NCBI RefSeq assembly: GCF_029167105.1
Contig: NZ_JARFML010000002.1
Coordinates: 248,001-312,000, forward strand
Origin: Bradyrhizobium yuanmingense
GTDB taxonomy: Bacteria; Pseudomonadota; Alphaproteobacteria; Rhizobiales; Xanthobacteraceae
Length of the DNA stretch: 64,000 nucleotides
Reading direction: 5' to 3'
The position numbers and the translations under genes were made by a program. Positions 1 to 7,636 of the stretch are shown piece by piece. The notes below the pieces were generated by a model. That model did not search any database. It was given only the letters and a program-made list of their open reading frames with translations, and was not told the origin of the DNA. The stretch's first letter is position 1. Each line of letters starts with the position of its first letter.

Positions 1-324
1 CAAATGTTGGTTGATGCAACCGATGATTGCTGCACCGCGCGCTATGCTGCAAGCCGAAAGGCCGGCCATTCCGCGCCCGATGATTGCACGAACATGCGTC
101 CGCCTGCATGCATTCGAGATCAGCCCGCCAAAGCGTGATCCGAAAAAATTGCGACAATTTGCTTTTCGCGACGAATGCGGCACGCATTCACGCGCGGATC
201 GTGATCGAGCAACGATCCAGATCACGGCGATGATTGGTCCAGATCTCATTGCGCTCCAGAGCTGCTGCACGTCCACACCCCCTGCGCCCGGCGCGATCAG
301 AGGCACATCGTCGTACCGCGCGCC
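1..324. other. No gene recognised
   Basis: The open frames here have the arginine/proline-rich composition of GC-rich shadow translation and no convincing ribosome binding site. Downstream of the minus-strand lipoprotein gene I see no strong hairpin followed by a T run. I see nothing else that I can name. Confidence 0.5.
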
Positions 325-864
325 CTATTCGACGGCTTCCAGCTCCGCGAGCTTCGTCCGCGCGGTTGCCTCATCCAGCGCGACGAGCTCGCCCGGCCCG
401 AGATTGGCCTCGCCCGCCGTCGCGACGGACACGACCGCAAGTCCGGCCAAACCGCCGAGCACGGCGCCGCCCATGGCCGCATCGTGCCGGGGGCTGCTCT
501 TGATCAGGTAGAAATGCGTCCGCCCTGTCTCCATGACGATCTCGCGCTTGGTCTCGCCCGGAAACATCGGCTCGGTGAGCAGCACGTCGTGACGTCCGGC
601 GGGCCGGTCGGCATAGGCATATTTCCCGGCCGCGATTTTTCCGAGCGGCGCACCGTCGAGCTTCACCTCGCAGCCGCAAATAGCCATGCTCAGGCCGCTC
701 CTCTTGTCCTGCAGGAACACCACACGCGCGTACCCCGCGCGCGCAGGACCAGCCTTTTTCGACACCGACGCAAAGTCCGTTCCGACCTGATTGCTGACGC
801 ACCCCATCAGCATGGCACAAACGGCCAACGACAACGCAACCTGTCGCAGCATCACACGCCCCAT
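325..864 (-). CDS. Lipoprotein, DUF2846-like
   Basis: Predicted small envelope lipoprotein of about 179 residues. A short hydrophobic signal ends in the lipobox LMGC, so the Cys should be lipidated and the mature protein anchored in the inner or outer membrane. The central segment YAYADRPAGRHDV is typical of DUF2846-type lipoproteins, whose function is unknown to me. A Gly/Ala-rich hydrophobic stretch lies about 45 residues before the C-terminus. I chose the Met at 864 because GGGGA precedes it; Met codons at 882 and 852 are alternatives. It lies downstream of dnaE on the same strand with about 95 bases between, so read-through is possible, but nothing links it to replication. Confidence 0.7.
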   Translation of the reverse strand: MGRVMLRQVALSLAVCAMLMGCVSNQVGTDFASVSKKAGPARAGYARVVFLQDKRSGLSMAICGCEVKLDGAPLGKIAAGKYAYADRPAGRHDVLLTEPMFPGETKREIVMETGRTHFYLIKSSPRHDAAMGGAVLGGLAGLAVVSVATAGEANLGPGELVALDEATARTKLAELEAVE

Positions 865-959
865 TCCATTCCCCGGGGACATGCTAGTCGGAATCAGCGC
901 AGGGTTGCAACCGATGCAGTATGACGACTTTGCAAAAACCGGAACGCGTGGCGGAGACG

Positions 960-3900
960 CTAAAGCTGCTGCACGTCGACAACGCCTGCCACCGCCTTGA
1001 TCGCGCCGGCGATCTGCGGCGAGACCTTGAAGCGGCCGGGCAGCTTCATCTCCACCTCGGTCTCGAGGTCGAGCATCAGCACCAGCGAGACCTCGCCGTC
1101 GCCGCTTCCGCGCGGTGCGATGCCGGGGCCGCCGACCTTCGGCGCGCCGCCGTTGGCGGCCGCCATCTCGGGCCCGGCGAGACGCTTGGCGATCGAGTCC
1201 AGCGGCTTGGTGTCGCGCAGGAAGATGCGCAGCCCCTTCTGCGTCTTCGCCGCGGCATCATCCAGCGGCTCGGCATGCAGCACGCGAGCGCGGACGTCCT
1301 CGCCCTGGAGCTCGGCCCCCAACTGCAGCAGCACGGCCGCGCCCGGCTCCAGCACGTCGCGGTATTGCGCAAGGCCTTCGGAGAACAGCACCGCCTCGAA
1401 ATGGCCGGTGGGATCGGACAGCCCCATGATGCCCATCTTGTTGCCGGTCTTGGTGCGCCGCTCCATGCGCGAGACCACGGTCGCCGCGACCTTGCCGGCG
1501 GTGGCGCCGGTCTTCACCGCGCGCGAGAACTCGGCCCAGCTCTGCACCCGCAGCCGCTTCAGCACGGTCGCGTAATCGTCGAGCGGATGTCCCGACAGGA
1601 AGAAGCCGATCGCGTCATATTCGCGGCGCAGCCGCTCGGCCGGCAGCCATGGCTCGACCTGCGGCAGCATGATGGTCGGCGCATCCGCCGACATGCCGAA
1701 CATGTCGTTCTGGCCTATGGTCGCAGCTTCATGCGCGCGCTGGCAGGCGGCGAGGATCGCGTCCGCACCGGCAAACACGCGCGCCCGGTTCGGCTCCAGC
1801 GTGTCGAAGGCGCCGGCGGCGGCGAGACTTTCGATGATGCGCTTGTTGATCGCGCGCGGCGAGACGCGCGCGGCGAAATCGGCGAGCGAAGTGAACAGGC
1901 CGCCCCGGGTGCGCTCGGCAATGATCTGCTCGATCGCCTGGATGCCGACGCCCTTGAGCGCGGCGAGCGCGTAGTAGATCGTGTTCTCGCCGACCTCGAA
2001 GGTCGCGCCCGACCGGTTGATGTTCGGCGGCTCGACCTTGATGCCGAGCCGCTGCGCCTCGGAGCGGAATTCGGAGAGCTTGTCGGTGTTGTTCAGATCG
2101 AGCGTCATGGACGCGGCGATGAACTCCACCGGATAATGCGCCTTCATGTAGGCGGTGTGGTAGGACACCAGCGCATAGGCCGCCGCGTGACTCTTGTTGA
2201 AGCCGTAGTCGGCGAACTTCGCGAGCAGCTCGAAGATGGTCTCGGCCTGCCCCTTCGGCACGCCGTTCTTCACCGCACCCGCGACGAAGATGTCGCGCTG
2301 CTTGTCCATCTCGGCGCGGATCTTCTTGCCCATGGCGCGGCGCAACAGGTCGGCGTCGCCGAGCGAATAGCCCGACATCACCTGCGCGATCTGCATCACC
2401 TGCTCCTGGTAGATGATGACGCCGAAGGTCTCCTTCAGGATCGGCTCCAGCACGGGGTGCAGATATTCCGGCTCCTCGTCGCCGTGCTTGCGCGCGCAAT
2501 AGGTCGGGATGTTGGCCATCGGGCCCGGCCGATAGAGCGCGACCAGCGCGATGATGTCCTCGAAACGGTCGGGGCGCATGTCGATCAGCGCCCGCCGCAT
2601 GCCCTGGCTTTCAACCTGGAACACACCGACCACGTCGCCGCGCGCCAGCATCTGATAGCTCTCGGCATCGTCGATCGGCAGCGTGGCGAGATCGACATCG
2701 ATGCCGCGCGGCTTGAGCAGCTTGCAGGCGACGTCGAGCACGGTGAGCGTCTTCAGGCCGAGGAAGTCGAACTTCACGAGGCCCGCCGGCTCGACCCATT
2801 TCATGTTGAACTGGGTCACCGGCATGTCGGATTTGGGATCGCGGTAGAGTGGCACGAGCTCGCTCAAGGGGCGATCGCCGATCACGATGCCGGCCGCGTG
2901 GGTCGAGGCGTGGCGGGTCAGGCCTTCGAGACGCTGGGCGATGTCGAAGGCGCGCGCCACCACGGGATCCTCGTCGCGGAACGCCTGCAGCTTCGGCTCG
3001 CTCTCGATCGCGGCGGCCAGCGTCACCGGCGCCGCCGGATTCTGCGGCACCAGCTTGGTCAGCTTGTCGACCTGGCCATAGGGCATCTGCAGCACGCGGC
3101 CGACGTCGCGCAGCACGCCACGCGCCTGCAGCGTACCGAAGGTGATGATCTGCGCGACCTGGTCGCGGCCGTAGCGCTGCTGCACGTAACTGATCACCTC
3201 GCCGCGGCGGTCCTGGCAGAAGTCGATGTCGAAGTCCGGCATCGAGACGCGTTCCGGATTGAGGAAGCGCTCGAACAGCAGACCGAACCTGATCGGGTCG
3301 AGGTCGGTGATCGTGAGCGCCCACGCCACCAGCGAGCCTGCGCCGGAGCCGCGGCCCGGCCCGACCGGAATGCCGTGAGCCTTGGCCCATTTGATGAAGT
3401 CGGACACGATCAGGAAGTAGCCCGCGTACTTCATGCGCATGATGACGTCGAGCTCGAACGCCAGGCGCTTGTTATAGTCTTCTTCCGTCGTGCCCTGAGA
3501 GAGGCCGTGCACGCGCAGACGGTTGGCGAGCCCCTCCTCCGCCTGCCGCTTCAGCTCGGCCGCCTCGACCGCGGCGGCGTCCGAGCTCGCCGCGGCGCCG
3601 ACGGTGAAGAACGGCAGGATGGGCTTGCGCGTCATTGGCCGGAACGAGCAGCGCTCGGCGATCTCCACCGTCGAGGCCAGCGCCTCCGGAATGTCGGCGA
3701 ACAGCACCGCCATCTCGGCGCGCGTCTTGAAGCGATGATCCGGCGTCAGCTGCACACGGTCGGTCTCGGCGATCAGCCGGCCGCCGGCGATGCAGAGCAG
3801 CGCATCATGAGCTTCGTAATCGTCGGTGGTCGCGAAATACGGCTCGTTGGTCGCAACCAGCGGCAGCCCCTTGGCGTAGGCGATGTCGATCAGGCCGCCT

Positions 3901-4463
3901 TCGACGCGCCGCTCCTTCTCGGCGTTATGGCGCTGCAATTCGACGTAGAGACGGTCGCCGAACAGAGCAGCCAAACGCTCGCATCGCGCCCCGGCGAGCT
4001 CGGCCATGCCGCCGGCGAGCGCCAGCGAGATCGGCCCGTCCGGCCCGCCCGTAAGCGCGATCAGGCCCTCGGTCTCGCCCTCGAGCCAGTCGAGCTTGAT
4101 GAACGGAGCATGGCTGTCCGGCGATTCCAGGAACGCGCGCGAGTTCAGCCGCATCAGGCTGCGATAACCGCGCTCCTGTGCGGCGAGCAGCACCACGCGC
4201 GAGGGTCCCATTGCGTTGCGCGCGTTGGGATCCTGATCGCCGAAATCGATGGCGAGCTCGCAGCCGACGATCGGCTGGATGCCCGAGCCCGCCATCTTGT
4301 CGGAGAACTCCAGCGCGCCGAACAGATTGTCGGTGTCGGTCAGCGCCAGCGCCGGCTGGTGGTCTTTCTTGGCAAGCTCGGCGAGCTTGGCGATCTTGAT
4401 CGAACCCTTGAGCAGCGAATAGGCCGAGTGAACGTGAAGGTGGACAAATCCGGCGCTCGGCAT
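960..4463 (-). CDS. dnaE: DNA polymerase III subunit alpha
   Basis: Catalytic subunit of the replicative DNA polymerase III, 1167 residues, the normal length for bacterial DnaE. The N-terminal PHP domain starts with HLHVHSAYS (residues 8-16). The palm carries PDFDIDF near residue 410, giving two catalytic aspartates, and VKFDFLGLKTL near 560 gives the third. A helix-hairpin-helix (LKGVGIQAIEQII) lies near 840 and an OB-fold near 990-1060. It starts at the conserved MPSAGFVHLHVHS. The next gene upstream on the same strand is an SOS-type miniprotein, 176 bases away, with no obvious terminator between them, so part of dnaE transcription could be damage-inducible; that is inference. Family assignment is secure. 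Confidence 0.98.
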   Translation of the reverse strand: MPSAGFVHLHVHSAYSLLKGSIKIAKLAELAKKDHQPALALTDTDNLFGALEFSDKMAGSGIQPIVGCELAIDFGDQDPNARNAMGPSRVVLLAAQERGYRSLMRLNSRAFLESPDSHAPFIKLDWLEGETEGLIALTGGPDGPISLALAGGMAELAGARCERLAALFGDRLYVELQRHNAEKERRVEGGLIDIAYAKGLPLVATNEPYFATTDDYEAHDALLCIAGGRLIAETDRVQLTPDHRFKTRAEMAVLFADIPEALASTVEIAERCSFRPMTRKPILPFFTVGAAASSDAAAVEAAELKRQAEEGLANRLRVHGLSQGTTEEDYNKRLAFELDVIMRMKYAGYFLIVSDFIKWAKAHGIPVGPGRGSGAGSLVAWALTITDLDPIRFGLLFERFLNPERVSMPDFDIDFCQDRRGEVISYVQQRYGRDQVAQIITFGTLQARGVLRDVGRVLQMPYGQVDKLTKLVPQNPAAPVTLAAAIESEPKLQAFRDEDPVVARAFDIAQRLEGLTRHASTHAAGIVIGDRPLSELVPLYRDPKSDMPVTQFNMKWVEPAGLVKFDFLGLKTLTVLDVACKLLKPRGIDVDLATLPIDDAESYQMLARGDVVGVFQVESQGMRRALIDMRPDRFEDIIALVALYRPGPMANIPTYCARKHGDEEPEYLHPVLEPILKETFGVIIYQEQVMQIAQVMSGYSLGDADLLRRAMGKKIRAEMDKQRDIFVAGAVKNGVPKGQAETIFELLAKFADYGFNKSHAAAYALVSYHTAYMKAHYPVEFIAASMTLDLNNTDKLSEFRSEAQRLGIKVEPPNINRSGATFEVGENTIYYALAALKGVGIQAIEQIIAERTRGGLFTSLADFAARVSPRAINKRIIESLAAAGAFDTLEPNRARVFAGADAILAACQRAHEAATIGQNDMFGMSADAPTIMLPQVEPWLPAERLRREYDAIGFFLSGHPLDDYATVLKRLRVQSWAEFSRAVKTGATAGKVAATVVSRMERRTKTGNKMGIMGLSDPTGHFEAVLFSEGLAQYRDVLEPGAAVLLQLGAELQGEDVRARVLHAEPLDDAAAKTQKGLRIFLRDTKPLDSIAKRLAGPEMAAANGGAPKVGGPGIAPRGSGDGEVSLVLMLDLETEVEMKLPGRFKVSPQIAGAIKAVAGVVDVQQL

Positions 4464-4639
4464 GGTCGCGTGTCGGCCTCTTGCAGATGAGATGAAGCGG
4501 TCGCCGGCGCCTCAAGGCATCATGCACTCGCGGCCGACTCGCCTCTCAATGGTGGGGTCTCGCAGCTTCAGAGTCCACGCCGGAGCGGCCGCTTCGCCGC
4601 GTCGTCCCGCTTTTCCCCAAGAGGTCAGAGGAAGCCGGC

Positions 4640-4738
4640 CTAGAGCTGCGGAATGACCTGGGCCCAAATCGCGATCATCCCGACGAACAGCGTGATGGAC
4701 GCCAATGCGGCAGCCTCTTCGACGAAAACCCTGAACAT
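4640..4738 (-). CDS. SOS-controlled 32-residue membrane miniprotein
   Basis: A 32-residue ORF read directly from the minus strand. It begins MFRVFVEEAAALASITLF and ends IWAQVIPQL. A short acidic N-terminus is followed by one hydrophobic helix (about residues 9-28), which predicts a single-pass inner-membrane peptide. An AAGGAG ribosome binding site lies six bases before the ATG, better than most genes here. About 20-50 bases upstream are two LexA-type sites (4756-4770 and 4774-4788). Caulobacter SidA is a 29-residue LexA-repressed inner-membrane peptide that inhibits FtsW/FtsN-dependent division; this ORF matches it in size, topology and regulation, but I could not test sequence homology. dnaE lies directly downstream. 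A longer overlapping frame on the same strand lacks these signals. Confidence 0.75.
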   Translation of the reverse strand: MFRVFVEEAAALASITLFVGMIAIWAQVIPQL

Positions 4739-4755
4739 GTCTCGCTCCTTCATTA

Positions 4756-4770
4756 GAACGTATGAAGAAC
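4756..4770. promoter_or_regulatory. LexA box, GAAC-N7-GAAC
   Basis: The plus strand reads GAACGTATGAAGAAC, an exact match to GAAC-N7-GAAC, the reverse complement of the alphaproteobacterial LexA site GTTC-N7-GTTC. It ends 18 bases upstream of the miniprotein ATG, beside its ribosome binding site, where a bound repressor would block transcription. Confidence 0.75.
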
Positions 4771-4773
4771 ATT

Positions 4774-4788
4774 GTTCTCTTTCTGTTC
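4774..4788. promoter_or_regulatory. LexA box, GTTC-N7-GTTC
   Basis: The plus strand reads GTTCTCTTTCTGTTC, an exact GTTC-N7-GTTC site. It is in opposite orientation to the site at 4756-4770, with three bases between them. Two sites in one short promoter suggest tight repression by LexA and release after DNA damage. Confidence 0.8.
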
Positions 4789-4850
4789 TCGGGAGTCAAG
4801 CGCAGCGGGTGACCTCACAGCATAATGGTTAACTCGCTGAATTCACGTAA

Positions 4851-4880
4851 TAAAAAAGCCCCGGCCAAGGCCGGGGCTTT
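4851..4880 (-). terminator. Rho-independent terminator of the porin gene
   Basis: A perfect nine-base-pair GC stem (GCCCCGGCC / GGCCGGGGC) with a two-base loop. On the minus strand it is followed by six T residues. It lies about 30 bases past the stop codon of the outer-membrane protein gene that ends at 4911. Confidence 0.92.
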
Positions 4881-4910
4881 CGACGACCGCTCCAGTGGGA
4901 GCGATAAGGA

Positions 4911-5633
4911 TCAGTAACGGCCGAGCATCGGGCCGCCGAACTTGTAGTTCAGGCGGACGAGACCGATGTCGACGTCCTGGTCGATGCGTTCGACAGCGCC
5001 GCTGGCAAAGGTGACGTTGTGGTCGCCGAGGAAGATGTGGTTGTACTCGACACCGACCGTCCAGTTCGGCGCGAAACCGTACTCCAGGCCTGCACCAACC
5101 GTCGCGCCCCAGCGGGTCTCGTCGGCCCGGTCGAGGTTCGCACCGGTCACGGTGCTGTAGACGTCGTACTTGTTGCTGACGACGGCGGCGCCGCCCTTCG
5201 CGTAGACTAGGACGTTGTTCCAGGCATAGCCGACCTGACCCGTGATCAGACCGAACGCGTCGACACGCGTGCGGTTGCGGAGCCCGGTGATGCCGCTGAT
5301 GTTGTCACCCGAGAAGTCGGCCCAGTTGCCCTGGCCTTCGACGCCGAACACGAACTGGCCGGTCTGCCAGCGGTAGCCGAGCTGACCACCGACCGTGCCG
5401 CCGGTCGAATTGTGCGAACCTTCGGAGCCGAAGCCGACAAGATCCCACGAGGTGTCGGCGGAACCGCCGCCGCCGTTGACGCCGATGTAGAAGCCGCTCC
5501 AGTCGTAAACGGCGGCGATCGCCGCCGGCGGAGCCTTGGTGTAAGGCCGCGCCGCGAGATCGGCAGCCAGCGCCGGCGCAGCCGCGCTGAGCGCGACAAG
5601 GCTGACAGCGGCGAGCAACAACTTCTTCTTCAT
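4911..5633 (-). CDS. Outer-membrane beta-barrel protein, Omp25/31-like
   Basis: A 240-residue outer-membrane protein. A lysine-rich signal peptide (MKKKLLLAAVSLVALSAAA) ends at ALAADL. The mature protein has the alphaproteobacterial surface-barrel pattern: WSGFYIGVNGGGG near residue 45, alternating strands, GAGLEYGFAPNWTVGVEYNH near 190, and a C-terminal LVRLNYKF strand. An eight-stranded barrel is expected. Family members (Omp25/Omp31 of Brucella, RopB of Rhizobium) are abundant structural proteins. The gene is monocistronic, with a strong terminator downstream and an AT-rich upstream region carrying a perfect inverted repeat at 5748-5763. Specific function is not predictable from sequence. 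Confidence 0.9.
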   Translation of the reverse strand: MKKKLLLAAVSLVALSAAAPALAADLAARPYTKAPPAAIAAVYDWSGFYIGVNGGGGSADTSWDLVGFGSEGSHNSTGGTVGGQLGYRWQTGQFVFGVEGQGNWADFSGDNISGITGLRNRTRVDAFGLITGQVGYAWNNVLVYAKGGAAVVSNKYDVYSTVTGANLDRADETRWGATVGAGLEYGFAPNWTVGVEYNHIFLGDHNVTFASGAVERIDQDVDIGLVRLNYKFGGPMLGRY

Positions 5634-5747
5634 TTGATTCCCGTTCCAGTTTCTTCAGAGGCCCCCGGGCCGTGGCGTTGGTCATAACAGCGATCGACGG
5701 AATTGCTGTAACCGCGACGCCACAGTGCGATCGAAAGGATTTTGCTC

Positions 5748-5763
5748 ATTAACGAATGTTAAT
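5748..5763. promoter_or_regulatory. Perfect inverted repeat upstream of porin gene
   Basis: ATTAAC-GAAT-GTTAAT is a perfect six-base inverted repeat with a four-base spacer, about 115 bases upstream of the porin start codon. It could bind a dimeric regulator. It resembles a CtrA site (TTAA-N7-TTAA) but the spacing is six, so I do not assign it to CtrA. Confidence 0.3.
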
Positions 5764-5886
5764 CGTCACGTGCATGGAAACTCTTTGAAACAAGGGCTTT
5801 CAGCAATTTCAATGTCGACGAGGCGAGATCGATTGCACGCGCGCGCAACGTTGCCGCGCGCACATTAGCGTGATTGAGAATCGCAA

Positions 5887-6087
5887 ATGCGCGGTCGCGC
5901 TCTTCATCCCATTGTCGCCATACTTTCGCTCGCTTTCATCACATTCATCCTGGCATCACTCGCAAGCTCGCCCGCGCGCGTTCGAACGATCATCCCTTCT
6001 GCTGCCGCACTGAGAGCACCGCGCCTCGCTCATGCTCGCCCCACCGGCGTTCTCCCGACAAGCGGAGCTTCGTGCGCGAACCTTTGA
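5887..6087 (+). CDS. Possible small hydrophobic protein
   Basis: Weak candidate of 66 residues with one hydrophobic stretch (PIVAILSLAFITFILASLA, residues 8-26) and an arginine/alanine-rich tail. The ribosome binding site is poor (TGAGA eight bases upstream) and third-position GC is only moderate. It could equally be chance open frame in the intergenic region. I do not recognise it. Confidence 0.2.
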   Translation: MRGRALHPIVAILSLAFITFILASLASSPARVRTIIPSAAALRAPRLAHARPTGVLPTSGASCANL

Positions 6088-6269
6088 TCTGAGCGAACCG
6101 ATCTGCATGCGCGTCGCCGCCCGGGCCCCGCCGCCAGAACCGGAACGTTCTCGGACGCAGGATTGCCGGCCGCCTGTCCGAGCAAATGCGCAAGGCGAGC
6201 GCAAGTTGTGACCGCGCCAGTCATCGTATAGCGTCCCGTCAGGCCTTCCTTCGCGCAGTCGATCCTTCC

Positions 6270-7586
6270 ATGCTCGCCCGTATCCTGCTGCTCGCCTCGC
6301 TCCTGCTTCCCGGCACTTTGCGTGCCGAAGCAATGCCGGCCGAGAAAGCCGGCTTCGCCTCCAGGCTGACGATCTATCTCGCCAAGGGACCAGCCGACGC
6401 ATGCGGCCCGGGCTGCGATCGCTGGATCGCCATCGAGGGCGAGATCGATCGGGAGGCTGCGCTGCGCATTCGCCGCTTCCTGGCCGCCGTCAAGGACCTG
6501 CAGCGTCCGATCTATCTCCATTCGCCAGGCGGCAACGTCGAGCAGTCTTACGCGATCGCGCGGTTGCTGCGCAGCCGCAAGGCGGTTGCCAGGGTTGGCC
6601 GGACGATCGCGACCGCTTGCGCCGCGGGCACGCAGGTGGACGCCGCCTGCCTGAAGCTCAAGAACGCAAGCAGTGAGGTCGAGGCCGAACTCACCACGGC
6701 CCGTGCCATGTGCAACTCGGCCTGCGGATACCTGTTTCTCGGGGCGACGTCGCGCGAGGTCGCCCCCGACGCCGCAATGGCGGTCCATAATTCCAGGCTG
6801 GTGCTCGCCTTCGACGGGCGGCCCGATCCGGCGGCAGTCGCGGAATACAGGCGCCGCCGGCTCTTGGCGGCCGATCGCGATCGCGCGGCGTTCATCGCAG
6901 CGATGGGAATTAGTCGCGAGCTGGATTCCCTCATCCGGACGGTGAAGTTCGAAAGCCTGCACGTGTTGACGCGATCCGAGCTGTACGGTTTCGGCATCGA
7001 CACGCGACCGCTCGCCGAAACGAACTGGACCCTGGAGAAAGAGGCCCGGCCGTTTGTCCGCAAGATCGCGACCGCCAAGAAGGAGAACGCCTCCACGTTC
7101 CGAACGATGGAGCTGCGCCTGTCTTGCGAAAGCAGCAAGGGCGCACCGCTGACATTTGCGGCCGAGGTCGACGAAACGGCCACCGGCAAGAGCACGATCC
7201 TGATCACGGCGGATGCCGACAAGGAGAAGACGGCCGGAGGATCTCCGCTGCGGACCGGCAAGCACGAGGTCTGGCGCAGCAACATCGACCCCGACATGGT
7301 CAAGGCGATACTGGCCTCCCGCTCCGTGCATGTCCGCGAAACCACGCCGATCGCGGACGACAAGACGAACATCATGACATTCGAGCTCGACCTGGCGGGC
7401 CTGCCGTCACAATGGGCTCGGCTCAAGGCATCCTGCGCATTGCCGACGCCGGGCCCGACAAGCTCCTGGCCGGCGACGCCTGGGCAAGCCGCTCCCTGGC
7501 AGGCAGCTCATTGGCCCGAGAGCCCGTGGACGCCCGCCCCCCAACTGACCGTCAGCACAAACCCTCGGCCCGCTCCTTCGCCTTGA
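6270..7586 (+). CDS. Periplasmic ClpP/crotonase-fold protein
   Basis: Exported protein of about 438 residues from the chosen Met; the open frame extends 28 residues upstream, but MLARILLLASLLLPGTLRA is a clear signal peptide. Residues about 60-200 have the ClpP-like fold seen in secreted COG3904 proteins: IYLHSPGGNV forms the turn before the active site, CNSACGYLFLG holds the likely nucleophilic Ser between two cysteines, and AVHNS holds the likely catalytic His. The rest is a less conserved periplasmic domain ending in a tail of about 45 residues rich in Pro, Trp and Ala. A serine-protease activity is plausible but unproven; the substrate is unknown. No partner gene is adjacent. Confidence 0.75.
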   Translation: MLARILLLASLLLPGTLRAEAMPAEKAGFASRLTIYLAKGPADACGPGCDRWIAIEGEIDREAALRIRRFLAAVKDLQRPIYLHSPGGNVEQSYAIARLLRSRKAVARVGRTIATACAAGTQVDAACLKLKNASSEVEAELTTARAMCNSACGYLFLGATSREVAPDAAMAVHNSRLVLAFDGRPDPAAVAEYRRRRLLAADRDRAAFIAAMGISRELDSLIRTVKFESLHVLTRSELYGFGIDTRPLAETNWTLEKEARPFVRKIATAKKENASTFRTMELRLSCESSKGAPLTFAAEVDETATGKSTILITADADKEKTAGGSPLRTGKHEVWRSNIDPDMVKAILASRSVHVRETTPIADDKTNIMTFELDLAGLPSQWARLKASCALPTPGPTSSWPATPGQAAPWQAAHWPESPWTPAPQLTVSTNPRPAPSP

Positions 7587-7636
7587 AATGACGTCGGACA
7601 TTGCCCCGGGGGCGATTCAACGCAGCAAACATTCAT

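Larger units (their letters stand above)
5634..6269. other. Upstream region of porin and ClpP-like genes
   Basis: This gap of about 640 bases holds the divergent upstream regions of the minus-strand porin gene and the plus-strand ClpP-like gene. The AT-richer part (5740-5810) lies upstream of the porin gene and contains the inverted repeat at 5748-5763. The rest contains one weak small-ORF candidate (5887-6087) and no other recognisable element. Confidence 0.5.

Noticed and set aside
921..4490. 1189-codon open frame on the plus strand across dnaE
   Set aside because: It is the antisense frame of dnaE. High GC keeps stop codons rare; the translation has no family resemblance.
4512..4799. 95-codon minus-strand frame overlapping the miniprotein
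   Set aside because: No ribosome binding site, Arg-rich shadow composition, and it covers the LexA sites. The 32-codon frame has better signals.
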